This document shows positions 34,141 to 44,480 of a stretch of 64,000 bases of DNA, in pieces. The position numbers and the translations under genes are program-made. Under the pieces are notes generated by a model. That model saw only the letters and a list, made by a program, of their open reading frames with translations. It made no database searches and was not told where the DNA came from. Source of the DNA: Arenicola marina. Lineage: Eukaryota; Annelida; Polychaeta; Arenicolidae. The stretch lies in assembly GCA_964019135.1 (NCBI GenBank), contig OZ025249.1, forward strand, positions 33,121,759-33,185,758, in the 5' to 3' direction. Within the stretch, counting starts at the first letter, position 1, and every line of letters starts with the position of its first letter.

Positions 34141-34470
34141 ATACCATACGGCGTCCCCAAGTCACCATACGGCGTCCTCGAGTCACCATACCGCGTCCCC
34201 AAGTCACCATACGGCGTCCCCAAGTCACCATACGGCGTCCCCAAGTCACCATACGCCGTCCCCAAAGCACCATACCGCGTCTCTAACTCACCATACGGCG
34301 TCCCCAAGTCACCATGCGGCGTCCCCAAGTCACCATGCGGTGTCCTCAAGTCACCATACGGCGTCCCCAAATCACCATACGGTTTCCCCAAGTCACCATA
34401 CGGCGTCCACAAGTCACCATACGGTGTCCCCAAGTCACCATACGGCGTCCCCAAGTCACCATACGGCGCA
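34141..34470. repeat. 21 bp minisatellite P2, about 15 copies
   Basis: Same unit as P1. A 244 aa ORF (33907-34641) runs through it with SPYGVPK repeats and continues into Q2. P1 and P3 do not preserve the same frame with the same flanks. Confidence 0.95.
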
Positions 34471-34737
34471 AATTCTCGTCCGGCTGTGGAATCTGCTTTG
34501 GATACATCCAGTCACACCACATACGGGTTCCTACGTCAGACGACGCTTCCCAGCGCCATCGCGGTGGGCGGACGAGTTGTCACAATGATCAGCAATCTTA
34601 TTCCCTTCATACAATATTCATGCGCCACGCTTATGGCGTAATTGTCAGTGCCTCGGTATCTAGGCAACCACATAGGCTGCTTGACAATGGTCAAGGCCTT
34701 CACTGGCTTATCACGTGATTTACAGTGGTGTCATGGA

Positions 34738-34773
<36 letters not shown>

Positions 34774-35303
34774 CGGAGAGAGAGAGGAGAGAATAGAAAG
34801 CAAGTTAGGGAAATGAGGAGAAGAAAAAAGAGACAGAGAGAGAGACAATACTCAATTAAGCAACATTTAGGAAGAGGCAATCCTTATGATGGAAGCACGA
34901 TGTAATTAGCGACCACAATGTGTAACACTTAAAACAGGAGTAGGAAGTTGGGGAGGGAAAATAACAATTGTCCACGTAGTGTCTTCTCGTTCTTTCCACC
35001 CCCCCCCCCCCACACCCACCCATCCCCTCTCTCTTGGCGTCTACCGCCCGTTGGTCGGTTTCCTGAGCCGCTCACTTGTCGACCACCCCCGCCCCCCTAA
35101 ACCTCCACCACCACCCCAAACCCGGCGGTCGTGGCACCATAAGCCGCATATGGCAACAAAGATGTACTGGAGCCCGTTGGTGCCAATTATTACCTGGCGG
35201 CCGCTTCCAGGTCTTTCTGCGACCAGTGTAGGCGTCATCCCAGGGGTCACGACATGACACGATGCTCAGTGATGGTTAGCACACACGGTTTGTTAAGCTT
35301 CCA
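34471..35303. repeat. Segmental duplication Q, copy 2
   Basis: Collinear with 51504-52190; begins GCAAATTCTCGTCCGGCTG. It contains a (TA)n tract at 34738-34773 followed by a GA-rich tract, poly-C at 34999-35009 and, at 35212-35273, a duplicate of about 60 bp of the F start. Confidence 0.85.
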
Positions 35304-35411
35304 GGGCCCGTAAGTTCGAACGGCGGGGGCCAAATATTTCGCCCCGCTCCATGCAATTGTCCTATTCTAGGGCGAAATATTTTGCCCCTGGCGTTTCGAA
35401 CTTACGGGCCC
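35304..35411. mobile_element. Complete 108 bp foldback (MITE-like) element
   Basis: Left arm 35304-35345 starts GGGCCCGTAAGTTCGAA; right arm 35370-35411 ends TTCGAACTTACGGGCCC; loop of 24 nt. Arms pair over about 42 bp with few mismatches. F2 and F4 read AAGCTTCCATGTCTTTCTG across the site, so this is an insertion. The target duplication is short or absent; CCA is possible. Confidence 0.85.
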
Positions 35412-35956
35412 AGGTCTTTCTGCGACCAGCGTAGGCGTCATCCCAGGGGTCATGACATGACACGATGCTCTATCATTCATCATCTTCATTGACGCCGCAT
35501 GACCTTGCTAGATATCAAATATCCTTCCCCAACCAGCTGCATGCCGCCATATACTTATATACCGCCGTACTGGTGGGCAAGCTCCCATTCATTACGGTGA
35601 ATCTCCTCTCGATCCTCCGCGCAGCTCAGCTGGGTCCCCCAGTAATCATTTATCAAAATGTTGTGCTAGATTCTCAATGTATTGATAGAGGAAATGTACG
35701 AAGACAGATATACATACCGCGACGCCTAGCGGTGGAATGGGTCAAGTATGGAGATTGACTGTTGTTAAGGAAAGGACACCGGATGTTGGCTTACGGGAAC
35801 GCACACGTTGGAGACCAGCGGGTGAAGCTAAGACAGATCCAGAATTTTCAATAATGTTCGGGCCACTTTGGGTATAAGGAGGACTTCCATGAAACCTAAG
35901 GCGAGAGAGAGGGAGGGGCCACACCTAAGATGACATTTGGTTTTGAAAAGGGCAGC

Positions 35957-36100
35957 GACATTTATCGTGACAAGAATCCTGACACTCATTGCAACATGAT
36001 TCGTGACATTAATCGTGACACAATTCTTGACATTAATCGTGACACAACTCCTGACATTAATCATGACACGGTTCATGACATTAATCGTGACATAATCTAT
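35957..36100. repeat. 24 bp minisatellite in F3, about 6 copies
   Basis: Same short form as in F1. Confidence 0.9.
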
Positions 36101-36307
36101 ATCACGTGGCGATTTACATCGCGTGATAAGGTTGTGACACATTGAAGTGACACTCTTAGCCCACCTCAGCCATTGACGACACTTCACTGACAGCGCTGGG
36201 TTCACCTGGCACAGTGGCTTCATAATTCTCCATCTCACCGTCTGGTTAAATAATGACGTAAGGTCGCATACGGCCGTCACACGTCTGTCTGTGTAGTCTC
36301 AGTCATA

Positions 36308-36335
36308 TAGATGGCGCTAGGGTGTCGGTATAAAT
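36308..36335 (+). promoter_or_regulatory. CTCF-like core plus TATAAAT in F3
   Basis: TAGATGGCGC at 36308-36317 and TATAAAT at 36329-36335, followed by GTCACGTGAC and GTCACGGCGTGAC near 36455-36480 as in F1. Confidence 0.3.
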
Positions 36336-37527
36336 CTCATCGATTGGGTCGTGTTTTTGTTATCTCTTGGGTAACAACTTGTAGCATTGGGCATCACTGA
36401 GACTGATTGGTGACGGAACGCGATTGTGACGCATAGCCGTGGCACGTGATTGAGTCACGTGACTGTGTCACGGCGTGACTGGCGCCTGGAATCTATCTTG
36501 TCCGGAGTTTTTTAAACACTTTTTAGCATTTTTGTATGTAATTTTCTGTCGGTTCCAGCGTTGGTTATGGGGGTCTGTAAATGGTTTGTCATGGACCAAT
36601 ACGTTGTCAGCATGTCATTATTGCCTCAACAATACTTGATTTTTGCAGTAAATAGTTCCGGCTTTGTGTGCATGTCATCCCCCGTCCCCGCTCCATTTGA
36701 TGATTCCTTTAGACCAAGAGATTCACATCCTCTCGCACGTCTTCTCGACCTTTATCTCATTGTCTTCCGTGGATGGCCCATGTGTGCACAGAGCTGGCAT
36801 AGAACATGAATCTATGCCGCCCCCGATTTCGGCCAGTATCAATGGGAACACGGTATAAGCACCGAGTCGTGTTTCGTTCAGTCTTTCTCTGCGTGTCGCC
36901 GCCGGGGAGGCAGAAATCGTTCGTGCAGCGGTGGCATTAACTGGGGAGGTTTCATGGGGAATGGTATATATTATTAACATCGAAAGACTGGCGGTTACAA
37001 TTACTTTTTGTGGTCAGTCGCTCGCAGTAATCCAGTCCACGCCTTGTCTGCTTCGCGGTAAATGTATCAACCCTCAGTCTCACAACCCATTCTGACTCGC
37101 TGTCACAGATTATTTGGGCACGTTTGGTTACCAGACAACCGTTCCGTCTCTATCAACCACCCAATCGCAACCATGGTGACCCTCCACCCTCCACAGGAAG
37201 GGACACCTGCATGGGCGCATATATCTGGCACTTTATCCTCTCTCTGTCGATGTTAACATTTGGCTGTCCCTCTCACCATTTCAATCTCTTTCTATCTCTC
37301 TATCTATCTCTCGCTCTTTCTTCTACTTTTTTCTTCTTTCTCTTTCTGTTACGGTGTTGTTTTCGCCAGCTAATATATTTAAATATTGTGATCGGCCGCT
37401 AGCCGCCAGGAAATCGGTAATAAATGTCGATATTTCTTGCATGCCAAATTAAGTTTAATCCTTCAATTGTTAGCTCGCAATCGCGTAGCAGAGCAGCTGG
37501 CGTGTTCGGTTAATTCTGGTGTGCGTT

Positions 37528-37690
37528 GCTAGATTTAGCTAGGCCAGCCCAAAGGCCCGGTACGTGGTTCGAATCCCATCTGTGTACATGTTTATGCAGG
37601 ATCCTTCAGCACAGAGAGTAGGGGAGTATTCCCCGCTCCTCCCTGCCTTGACTCGTCCCAATGCCGCGATCTAATGCATACTTCTAGTGT
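37528..37690 (+). mobile_element. Degenerate tRNA-derived SINE (GCTAGGCCAGCCCAA type)
   Basis: B-box-like GGTTCGAATCCC and the words GCTAGGCCAGCCCAA and TTTATGCAGGATCC match the head of the SINE at 38282. A near copy is at 55785-55930. Confidence 0.6.
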
Positions 37691-37740
37691 TTCCTCGGAG
37701 TCCTGTTGTGCCGGTAAGGACCTGCGGACCCTGAGCAGGC

Positions 37741-37812
37741 GGTCATTATTTTCCCAGAGCAGGTCATTATAGTTCCGTCACAATAATGACCCACACAGGG
37801 AAAATAATAACC
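37741..37812. repeat. Nested inverted repeat, 72 bp
   Basis: Outer pair GGTCATTATTTTCCC / GGGAAAATAATAACC (one mismatch) encloses an inner pair GGTCATTAT / AATAATGACC. The same structure is at 55990-56061 in unit 4. Confidence 0.85.
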
Positions 37813-38281
37813 AGGTGCTTACGTGTTACGTGTGCCATGTGTTGTACCAGATTGTTCTTCATATGACACATGTTACAACGTGCAATACACCAAAATGACC
37901 CACAAACAACTACGGATTCACGGACAAAATACTTTTTAATAAACACTATACAGGCCTACACAATATCCATGCCTTGCTATGCAACATATTTTGCTTGAAT
38001 CGAAGCATACGGATCCCCCCATGAACGCTTATTACTGAATTCACTATTGTTCACATTTGGTTCTCAGTTGCGCTGGAACCAGATCTGAATTATCTTTTTT
38101 TGGGTTTATATGTGAAGGTTTTGGCATTTGACACGACTGCCTCTGTGCCATGTTCCTCATTCTCCTGTATGACCCGAGGCTCATGCAATTATAAAATTCA
38201 CGTTTCTTTCTAACGATCATGCGTTTCTAAAAACGTCTTCGTGAATTTAGCTGCATACGTCAGTATTGTCCTTAAGCGCCA

Positions 38282-38530
38282 CCTCATGGCCTAGTAGGTA
38301 GCTTCGGTTATTGTCAGGTGCCTTCTGCTAGGCCAGCCCAAGCTGGCGGTGCGTGGTTCAAATCTCACCTGTGCAAATCTCAACGTTTGTGCAGGATAAA
38401 GATTCAATGCGTTTCTTCTAAAACAGTATGCGGTCACACAGAAGACAAAGCTCCTCTTTTAATTGATCCTTCTCATTTTCGCAAAATGATTTATACGACA
38501 CAGGTTAAAGCGTCATTAAATTAAATTAAA
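38282..38530 (+). mobile_element. tRNA-derived SINE with TTAAA tail
   Basis: The tRNA-like head CTCATGGCCTAGTAGGTAGC is followed by a B box GGTTCAAATCTC at 38355-38366, a body of about 150 bp and a (TTAAA)n tail. The copy at 56520-56780 has a better B box GGTTCAAATCC. Confidence 0.75.
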
Positions 38531-38681
38531 CCGTGTTGTAGGCCGTTTTTGTACATATAAGGGTTAAACTGTGCGAAGGAACCCCCAGGGACGGTGAAGG
38601 ATAAATGGACGAGACATGCCTAAGTGAGGATTCGAACCCGGGACCCATTGGTCTGCGGTAAAGCGCGCTAATCATTACAGC
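38531..38681 (-). mobile_element. tRNA-derived SINE, minus strand, head-to-head with the next SINE
   Basis: On the minus strand the head contains AATGATTAGCGCGCTTTACC and the B box GGGTTCGAATCC. The body (CCTTCACCGTCCCTGGGGGT and on) matches the SINE at 47618-47809. Confidence 0.7.
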
Positions 38682-38932
38682 AGGGTTAGAGCGCTCGCCT
38701 TCAGTGCTTTGGCCGCCTGAGAGCCTACCGGGCGTGGATCGATGGTTCGAGCCCCGTTGTGGCCATGTCTGTGTGGTCGCAGGATAAAGATCCCATATCC
38801 TTCTTCGTAAAGAGTAGGGGGTTACCCCTTTGGACATGGCTCCCCTCTTCCTTCCTTCTCCCATTGTCGCGATGTGATCAAAAGTGGTTAAAGAGTTCTA
38901 AATATACTACCAACCAACCAACATAACATACT
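38682..38932 (+). mobile_element. tRNA-derived SINE with (CCAA)n tail
   Basis: A box region GGGTTAGAGCGCTCGCCT, B box GGTTCGAGCCCC at 38744-38755, a body with TCCCATATCCTTCTTCGTAA and GTTACCCCTTTGGACATGG, and a CCAACCAACCAAC tail. It is 250 bp, typical for a tRNA SINE. Copies lie at 56932-57172 and, split, at 23639-25105. Confidence 0.85.
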
Positions 38933-40395
38933 AAAAGTTGACCAAGCCCCCTCCCCCTACCCCCCTCTCGCTATCACGCTCACTCTCTACATTTCACGCT
39001 TCTCACCAATGAATGTTATCCAGCAGCTCCCACGATATTATATATTGTCAATATTATTCGGAGTTCCCATTGCTAGGAAGACTCACAACTGACAATGGCG
39101 GTAGAATCTCTTATGCCTCAGTTAATATTATCTCGTGAACCGCATTTCGGGATCGAGGTCTTTATTCCGTAGTTGGAGGGTGCAAGAGCCGCGAAAGCAG
39201 ATGGCTGGCGGAAGAATAGACCAATCGCTACTCCGAGACTAAGCCCCCCGCCCACGCCTGAGTTCCTCGTGGGTATGAAATTGACAATCATAGCGGATGG
39301 TAGGTCATTTCTGAAACTAACAAGAAAGTGACATGGTGCTCTGTTTGTCCGACTTGCTTGTCGGACATAACGTACACGAAAGCCGTTTTTCACCACGTGC
39401 TTGGATAACAGCAACAGTGACGTCAGCGAATGATTGACAGCCTGGATCGGAGTATTGTTTAGCAGAGGTTAGTGTTAGTGTTAGGGTTAGGGTTAGGGTT
39501 ATGTTTGTTTGCAATGACTGGATTTCACGGCCGCGAGAAGCCAGGGTCGTAAGCAGGCAGCCTATACCAATGGCGCCTAAGCATGTTGGTCGCCATCAGT
39601 GGGCGCTTCGTTCGTGATTTCACAACTATATACTGTATACAGCGGACTTGGTTCGGGAGACAGCGCTCTCACCCTTAGACTGAGGCTTGTTACTCCCTGT
39701 ACACCTTACCTCCACTTGGGGGGTCTCTCTCTAGTGGGAGAGACGGTCCCTCTCGTCTGACCCCCCCCCCCCCCGAACCTAAATCCTGCGTCCAACCCCG
39801 GAGCCAGTAAACCATCACCACCCCTAACATGGAGAGAAGTGCCAATTATGCCCATGAGTAGGCGCTCTATACCGACTGCTGAGGACTTACTTCCATCGAT
39901 TACATGGGCCTAGGGGTACAGGCAACGCGGACGTCTTACTAATGAGGCTGGACCCCAAAGGACATGCCATGTTCCGGCGCCTGCAGCTTGTAGGCAATTC
40001 ATGGCGGTAAAACGGGTAAGGGATTTTGCAATTGGTGACGTGTGTGTGTATTGGGGCATTTCCAGTGTAGTAAAAATGAACTTTCAAGACAAAATGTCGT
40101 TCCAAAATTCGCAGAAGAAACCCGTTAAAAAGTAACCAAACTCGGTGTCTATTTTGGCTATTTTCCCGGTTAGAGCGCGTCATTGTTAGCTGCTTAAATG
40201 CCGACAACCTACGTCCATTATTAAGCGGTTTGATCATATAGCTTTCCATATTTTCCCATAGGCTCATGATTGGTCAGCAAAGCGGAAGAATTCGGTCTGC
40301 TACGGCGCCTTCAAATACTGACTTGATTTTTGTCAATATTAAGTCGTTGATAATCGTCATTAATAAGTCGTTGATAATCGTCATTAATAAGTCGT
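38933..40395. repeat. Segmental duplication S, copy 3
   Basis: Close to S2. Its TTAA site near 40360 is empty. A short 27 bp tandem duplication (GTCGTTGATAATCGTCATTA) sits at about 40340-40395. Confidence 0.9.
39469..39498 (+). repeat. Interstitial telomere-like tract, 2 TTAGTG + 3 TTAGGG
   Basis: Same site as 25676-25711, one hexamer shorter and with two variant units at its left. Confidence 0.95.
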
Positions 40396-41192
40396 ATGAG
40401 GCTGAGGCTAAGGCCGGGGCTGAGACTGAGGCTGAGGCCGGGGCTGAGGCCGGAGCTGAGGCCGGGGCTGAGGCCGGGGTTGCTGGGAGCTGAGGCCGGG
40501 GGTTGGGGCTGAGGCCGGGGTTGATGGGAGCTGGGGCCGGGGGTTGGGGCTGAGGCCGGGGTTGATGGGAGCTGAGGCCGGGGGTTGGGGCTGAGGCCGG
40601 GGTTGATGGGAGCTGGGGCCGGGGGTTGGGGCTGAGGCCGGGGCTGGGGCTGAGACCGGGGCTGAGGCCGGGACTGACGCCGGGGCTGTGGCCGGGACTG
40701 ACGCCGGGGCTGAGGCCGGGGCTGAGGCCAGGACTGACGCCGGGGCTGAGGCCGGGGCTGAGGCCGGGGGTTGGAGCTGAGGCCGGGGCTGAGGCCAGGA
40801 CTGACGCCGGGGCTGAGGCCGGGGCTGAGGCCGGGGGTTGGAGCTGAGGCCGGGGCTGAGGCCGGGGCTGAGGCCGGGGCTGAGGCCGGGGCTGAGGCGG
40901 GGGCTGAGGCCGGGGCTGAGGCCGGGGCTGAGGCCGGGGCTGAGGCTGGGGCTGAGGCCGGGGCTGAGGGCAGAGCTGGGAGTTGAGGACGGCGCTGAGG
41001 CCGGGGCTGAGGCCGGGGCTGAGGCCGGGGCTGAGGCCGGGGCTGAGGCCGGGGCTGAGGCCGGGGCTGAGGCCGGGGCTGAGGCTGGGGCTGAGGCCGG
41101 GGCTGAGGGCAGAGCTGGGAGTTGAGGACGGCGCTGAGGCCGGGGCTGAGGCCGGGGCTGAGGCCGGGGCTGAGGCCAGGGCTGAGGCCGAG
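40396..41192. repeat. GC-rich 12 bp minisatellite G3
   Basis: About 0.8 kb of GAGGCCGGGGCT with longer sub-repeats (GTTGATGGGAGCTGGGGCCG cassettes near 40505-40620; a 122-130 bp duplication around 40975 and 41110). Confidence 0.95.
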
Positions 41193-42015
41193 CCGTTAGC
41201 CTTCCTAACCCCATTGCGCTTTCCCTTTATATCTCAATCGCCTTGGACGTCTAAATAATGAATAATTATATAACTGTTGGGGGTTCGCTTTTTCTCTGTC
41301 CTTCGACCGTGGCGCCCCCTGAGCCAGGGCGTGGAATACATAAACAATAAGAGCTTTTGAGGGGAAGTTCGATGCGACTGTTTGGTGACAGACGTTGGAC
41401 ATGGCCGAGCCAGTGGGTTTTAAGAACCAATATACCGCATGGTGCGGATGTAATAAGGCCTTCATTGGCTTCACCAGCCGCTGCAGGAATCGGTTAATCG
41501 GGCTGAACAATGGTTTTACCTCCCAGTTTGTGAAAATTTGCGTAGACATAGTCTGACATGAAGTTACGTTTCCCTACTGATTCGATTCCGATGGCACATC
41601 GAAAGGATGTCAGCATATCTGAAATATTTTCATTTGATTGGTTATATGGTTGGTACCTCGAAATTACATCTGTGGCTCGCAAACGCAGTTGTCTGGCTTT
41701 GTCACGTGTGTTTCGGATGTGCCATTGTCACGGTTAACTTAGGTCGTTATGAGACTCCACCACAATGTAGGAATGGGCGCAGAGGTGATGTGGGTGGTCC
41801 ATGTCCAAAATACTAACGAGGGTGGGTGGGGCGGGATGGGGATTGACGGTTTGTTGTCGGCTTGGCAAGCACAACAGACCGGCATGACGAGTCGATCAAT
41901 ATCTGGAAAGCCAAGGAAGCTGGCAGGTCATTTTACCAATTGTTCACGCTTTATCGCTAACATTTGTATTCAACGACCAACAAAACGAGATTTACCCCTG
42001 CTCTATACAAACATA
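41193..42015. repeat. Segmental duplication H, copy 3
   Basis: Nearly identical to H1. The minus-strand 114 aa ORF and plus-strand 69 aa ORF persist here but not in H2 or H4. Confidence 0.9.
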
Positions 42016-42032
42016 CATATATATATATATAT
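42016..42032. repeat. (TA)n microsatellite, uninterrupted
   Basis: Shortest of the three TA tracts; leads directly into GCGTGTGCACGCGTCATGAC. Confidence 0.9.
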
Positions 42033-42783
42033 GCGTGTGCACGCGTCATGACTTTTAATGGTCTCGTAATACAGCGACATTTTATTGTATATTATTGTAT
42101 ATGTTGGACCCCCTGCCTCGGCTCACGACCCTCATTTCTCACGCTGGAGGCAGACCGGAAGTAGTAGTCCTGATGGGCTACTGGTGTCGTGCCCCGCAGT
42201 ATACAAGCCATCCCAATCTGCTGACGACTTCACCCTCGTGGGGGAGGGGGGAGGGGGGGTAGGGACCACAGGATCCATAACAGAGGTCACGTAACGTTTT
42301 AATTAATGGGACCGAGGTCAAACCATGGGGTATTATTGGATATGAAACTGATGACTGGGGATGGCATGCTGGCCCGAATTGTAGGCCTTGGAGGCGCGGG
42401 GGTCAGGCGGGACCGGCACTTTAAAGGGCAGGTGTCACACTTTTATTATATGAAATGTAGGTTGTTATATGAACTGTGCGTGAGCGTGCCTGTGGTTAAC
42501 AGGACCAGCATGCCCCCCCCCCCGCTCCCCCCACCCCCAACACACACGTATGCTGTTGTAATTGACACAATTGTAGAGATAAAACCGACGTGCCTATAAA
42601 CTCGAAATCGATGTTTTCCGGGAAGAGACGTGAAGACTGTAAATGATATTCGCGCGCCATACGTTCCGGGTGATATTGACATTCCCAGCAAATCTCGATC
42701 CTGATCTAGGCTAACTCCTGAAATGTCTCGGACTTTTGTCTTTTAGTGTCTACTTGTTTACCGGCAAAGTGCAAAATAGTCAA
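42033..42783. repeat. Segmental duplication I, copy 3, left of the LINE
   Basis: Collinear with 12633-13384. It ends with the LINE target site AGTGCAAAATAGTCAA (42768-42783). Confidence 0.9.
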
Positions 42784-44447
42784 GCGGACGACACCTCATC
42801 GTTCCTGGCTGATGAAAAATCCGCAGAAAATCTTTTGAAAAAAATCAATGATTTCTCCAAAATATCAGGTTTAAAGTGCGATTTGGAGAAAACAGAAGCC
42901 ATCTGGATTGGATCTAATGCAAGCAACTGTCCCGAAACTTTAAAAGTCAAATGGTGTAAAACTCAGTGTTTCTCTACATTAGGAATAGTTTTCACTTTAG
43001 ACGAAAATGAGATGGCAACTTTAAATTTAGGCTCAAAGCTTGAGTCTCTCAAAAAGTGTCTTAACCTCTGGAAAATGCGTGAATTAACTCTAATAGGTCG
43101 AATCTTAGTCTTGAAATCCCTGGCATCGTCGAAGCTACATATATAGCAACGAACATGTATCTACCAATCCAAACAATAAATGAAATTCAGAGTGTAATAA
43201 ATTCGTTCCTGTGGAAAAACTCAACACCTAAAGTTAAATTACAAGTTATGGCTCAGCCAATAAATGAAGGAGGCTTGAAAGCTCCTATTTATATTAACCA
43301 AGTTAAATCACTCAGATTAAGGTTTATTAAGAGAATTTGCAATGATGAAAAGAAAGCATGGAAGGACTGCGCACAGACTTTCTTTCCATATATACTAATG
43401 AATGATTTATTTAGCACCAGATGCGCGGTTCCTGTCTCGTTTTTAAATGATTTACCAATGTTTTATAAAAAAGTTGTTCTCTTCTGGGCTGAGTTAAAGT
43501 CAAAGAAGGCCCCTGTTACAAAAAGCGAAATTTTATCCGAGTCGCTATGGTTTAATCCGTTTATTAAAATAAATGGCAATACAGTGTTTTATGAGCATTG
43601 GTACAGCAAACGCGTCAAGACTATACATGACATCATTGGCGGTGATAATTCGCTGCTCTCAGATGACCAGTTAAGGTTGAGATATGGAGTACATTTTTAC
43701 TTTTTAGAATACTATGGCCTGAGGTCAGCTATACCCCGCAGTTGGAAGATAACCCTCCAAGGTGGAGAACGAATAGGCTCGATAAATCTGAATTGTGAAA
43801 CAGAATACACATGTAGAAGTATTTATTGGAAACTCACTCCGAAACCAATAACTATTATACAGCGCAATAAATGGATGGAAATGTTTAGTTTTTCAGAAAA
43901 TGAATGGTCTAATTACTGTTTATTACCATTTAAAAATAGTTTTGAGACCAAATTACAGTCGTTTCAATTCTCTGTACTATATAGGTTTGTACCATATAAG
44001 AGCCGGCTGCATAAAATGGGATTTGTGCAATGCCCTGTGGTAGAACGTTTCTGGAATTGTTTTGTGCACTGGTGGGAAAATATAATTAAGGACAGGATCG
44101 ATCTGTCGGAAAAACGAATAATTCTAGGTGATGGGACGGACAATTATACATTAAATAACTGCTTGTTGCTTGGAAAACATTTCATTCATACACAGAAATG
44201 CAAGACCCAACCAATCAGCTTCCCTGGGCTTAAGGTAATCTTGCAGTACCATATTCTTATGGAGAAACACATCCTACTAATGAGAGGGCAGGCAAATATA
44301 TTTCAAGAAAGATGGTCTTTTTTCAGCCTCCTTCATCTGAGTCCTAATTTAATTTATCAAGCTCAAGTAAATGGTGTATGTGTTATGCTATCGTCAACTG
44401 CGCAACGACGTTCTGTAACAAAACTGCATTGGAACAATATTGTATGA
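42784..44447 (+). pseudogene. C-terminal part of a LINE ORF2 (reverse transcriptase, thumb and C-terminal region)
   Basis: The frame opens at ADDTSSFLAD, the catalytic YADD box of reverse transcriptase, cut so that the tyrosine and everything upstream (endonuclease and most of the RT) are missing. SGLKCDLEKTEAIWIGS and LWKMRELTLIGRILVLKSL follow, both typical of L1/Tx1-type elements. A stop at 43144-43146 and resumption in another frame reading YIATNMYLPIQTINEIQ indicate a one-base loss near 43136. The second part (43155-44447, 430 aa) has GGLKAPIYINQVKSLRLRFI and LRSAIPRSWK. At about 44030 it passes from MGFVQ straight to CPVVERFWN where relatives normally have a CCHC finger ending HLFxxC, so an in-frame deletion is likely. 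It cannot be active by itself. Confidence 0.88.
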
Positions 44448-44480
44448 CTATCATTTCAACGAAAAAAAAAAAAAAAAAAA
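42784..44480 (+). mobile_element. 5'-truncated L1/Tx1-type LINE with poly-A tail and 16 bp target duplication
   Basis: The 1.7 kb insert ends in a 19 A run (44462-44480). AGTGCAAAATAGTCAA at 42768-42783 recurs as AGTGCAAAATTGTCAA at 44481-44496, one mismatch. Units 1 and 2 have the empty site with a single copy (near 13365-13385 and 29978-29998). This is the standard signature of target-primed reverse transcription with 5' truncation. The insertion is younger than the duplication that made unit 3 and is absent from units 1 and 2. Confidence 0.95.

Larger units (their letters stand above)
35412..37490. repeat. Segmental duplication F, copy 3
   Basis: Closest to F1. It continues past the F1 breakpoint to the end seen in F2 and F4. 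No ORF is conserved across the four copies. Confidence 0.9.

Noticed and set aside
33907-34641. 244 aa ORF with SPYGVPK repeats, resembling a structural or adhesive protein
   Set aside because: A 21 bp stop-free unit opens such frames automatically. In P1 and P3 different frames are open and the flanks do not stay in frame. RNA-seq could overturn this.
34738-34773. (TA)n tract in Q2 as another insertion site like the one at 5060
   Set aside because: Q3 has a shorter TA-rich stretch at the same place and no extra sequence in either copy.
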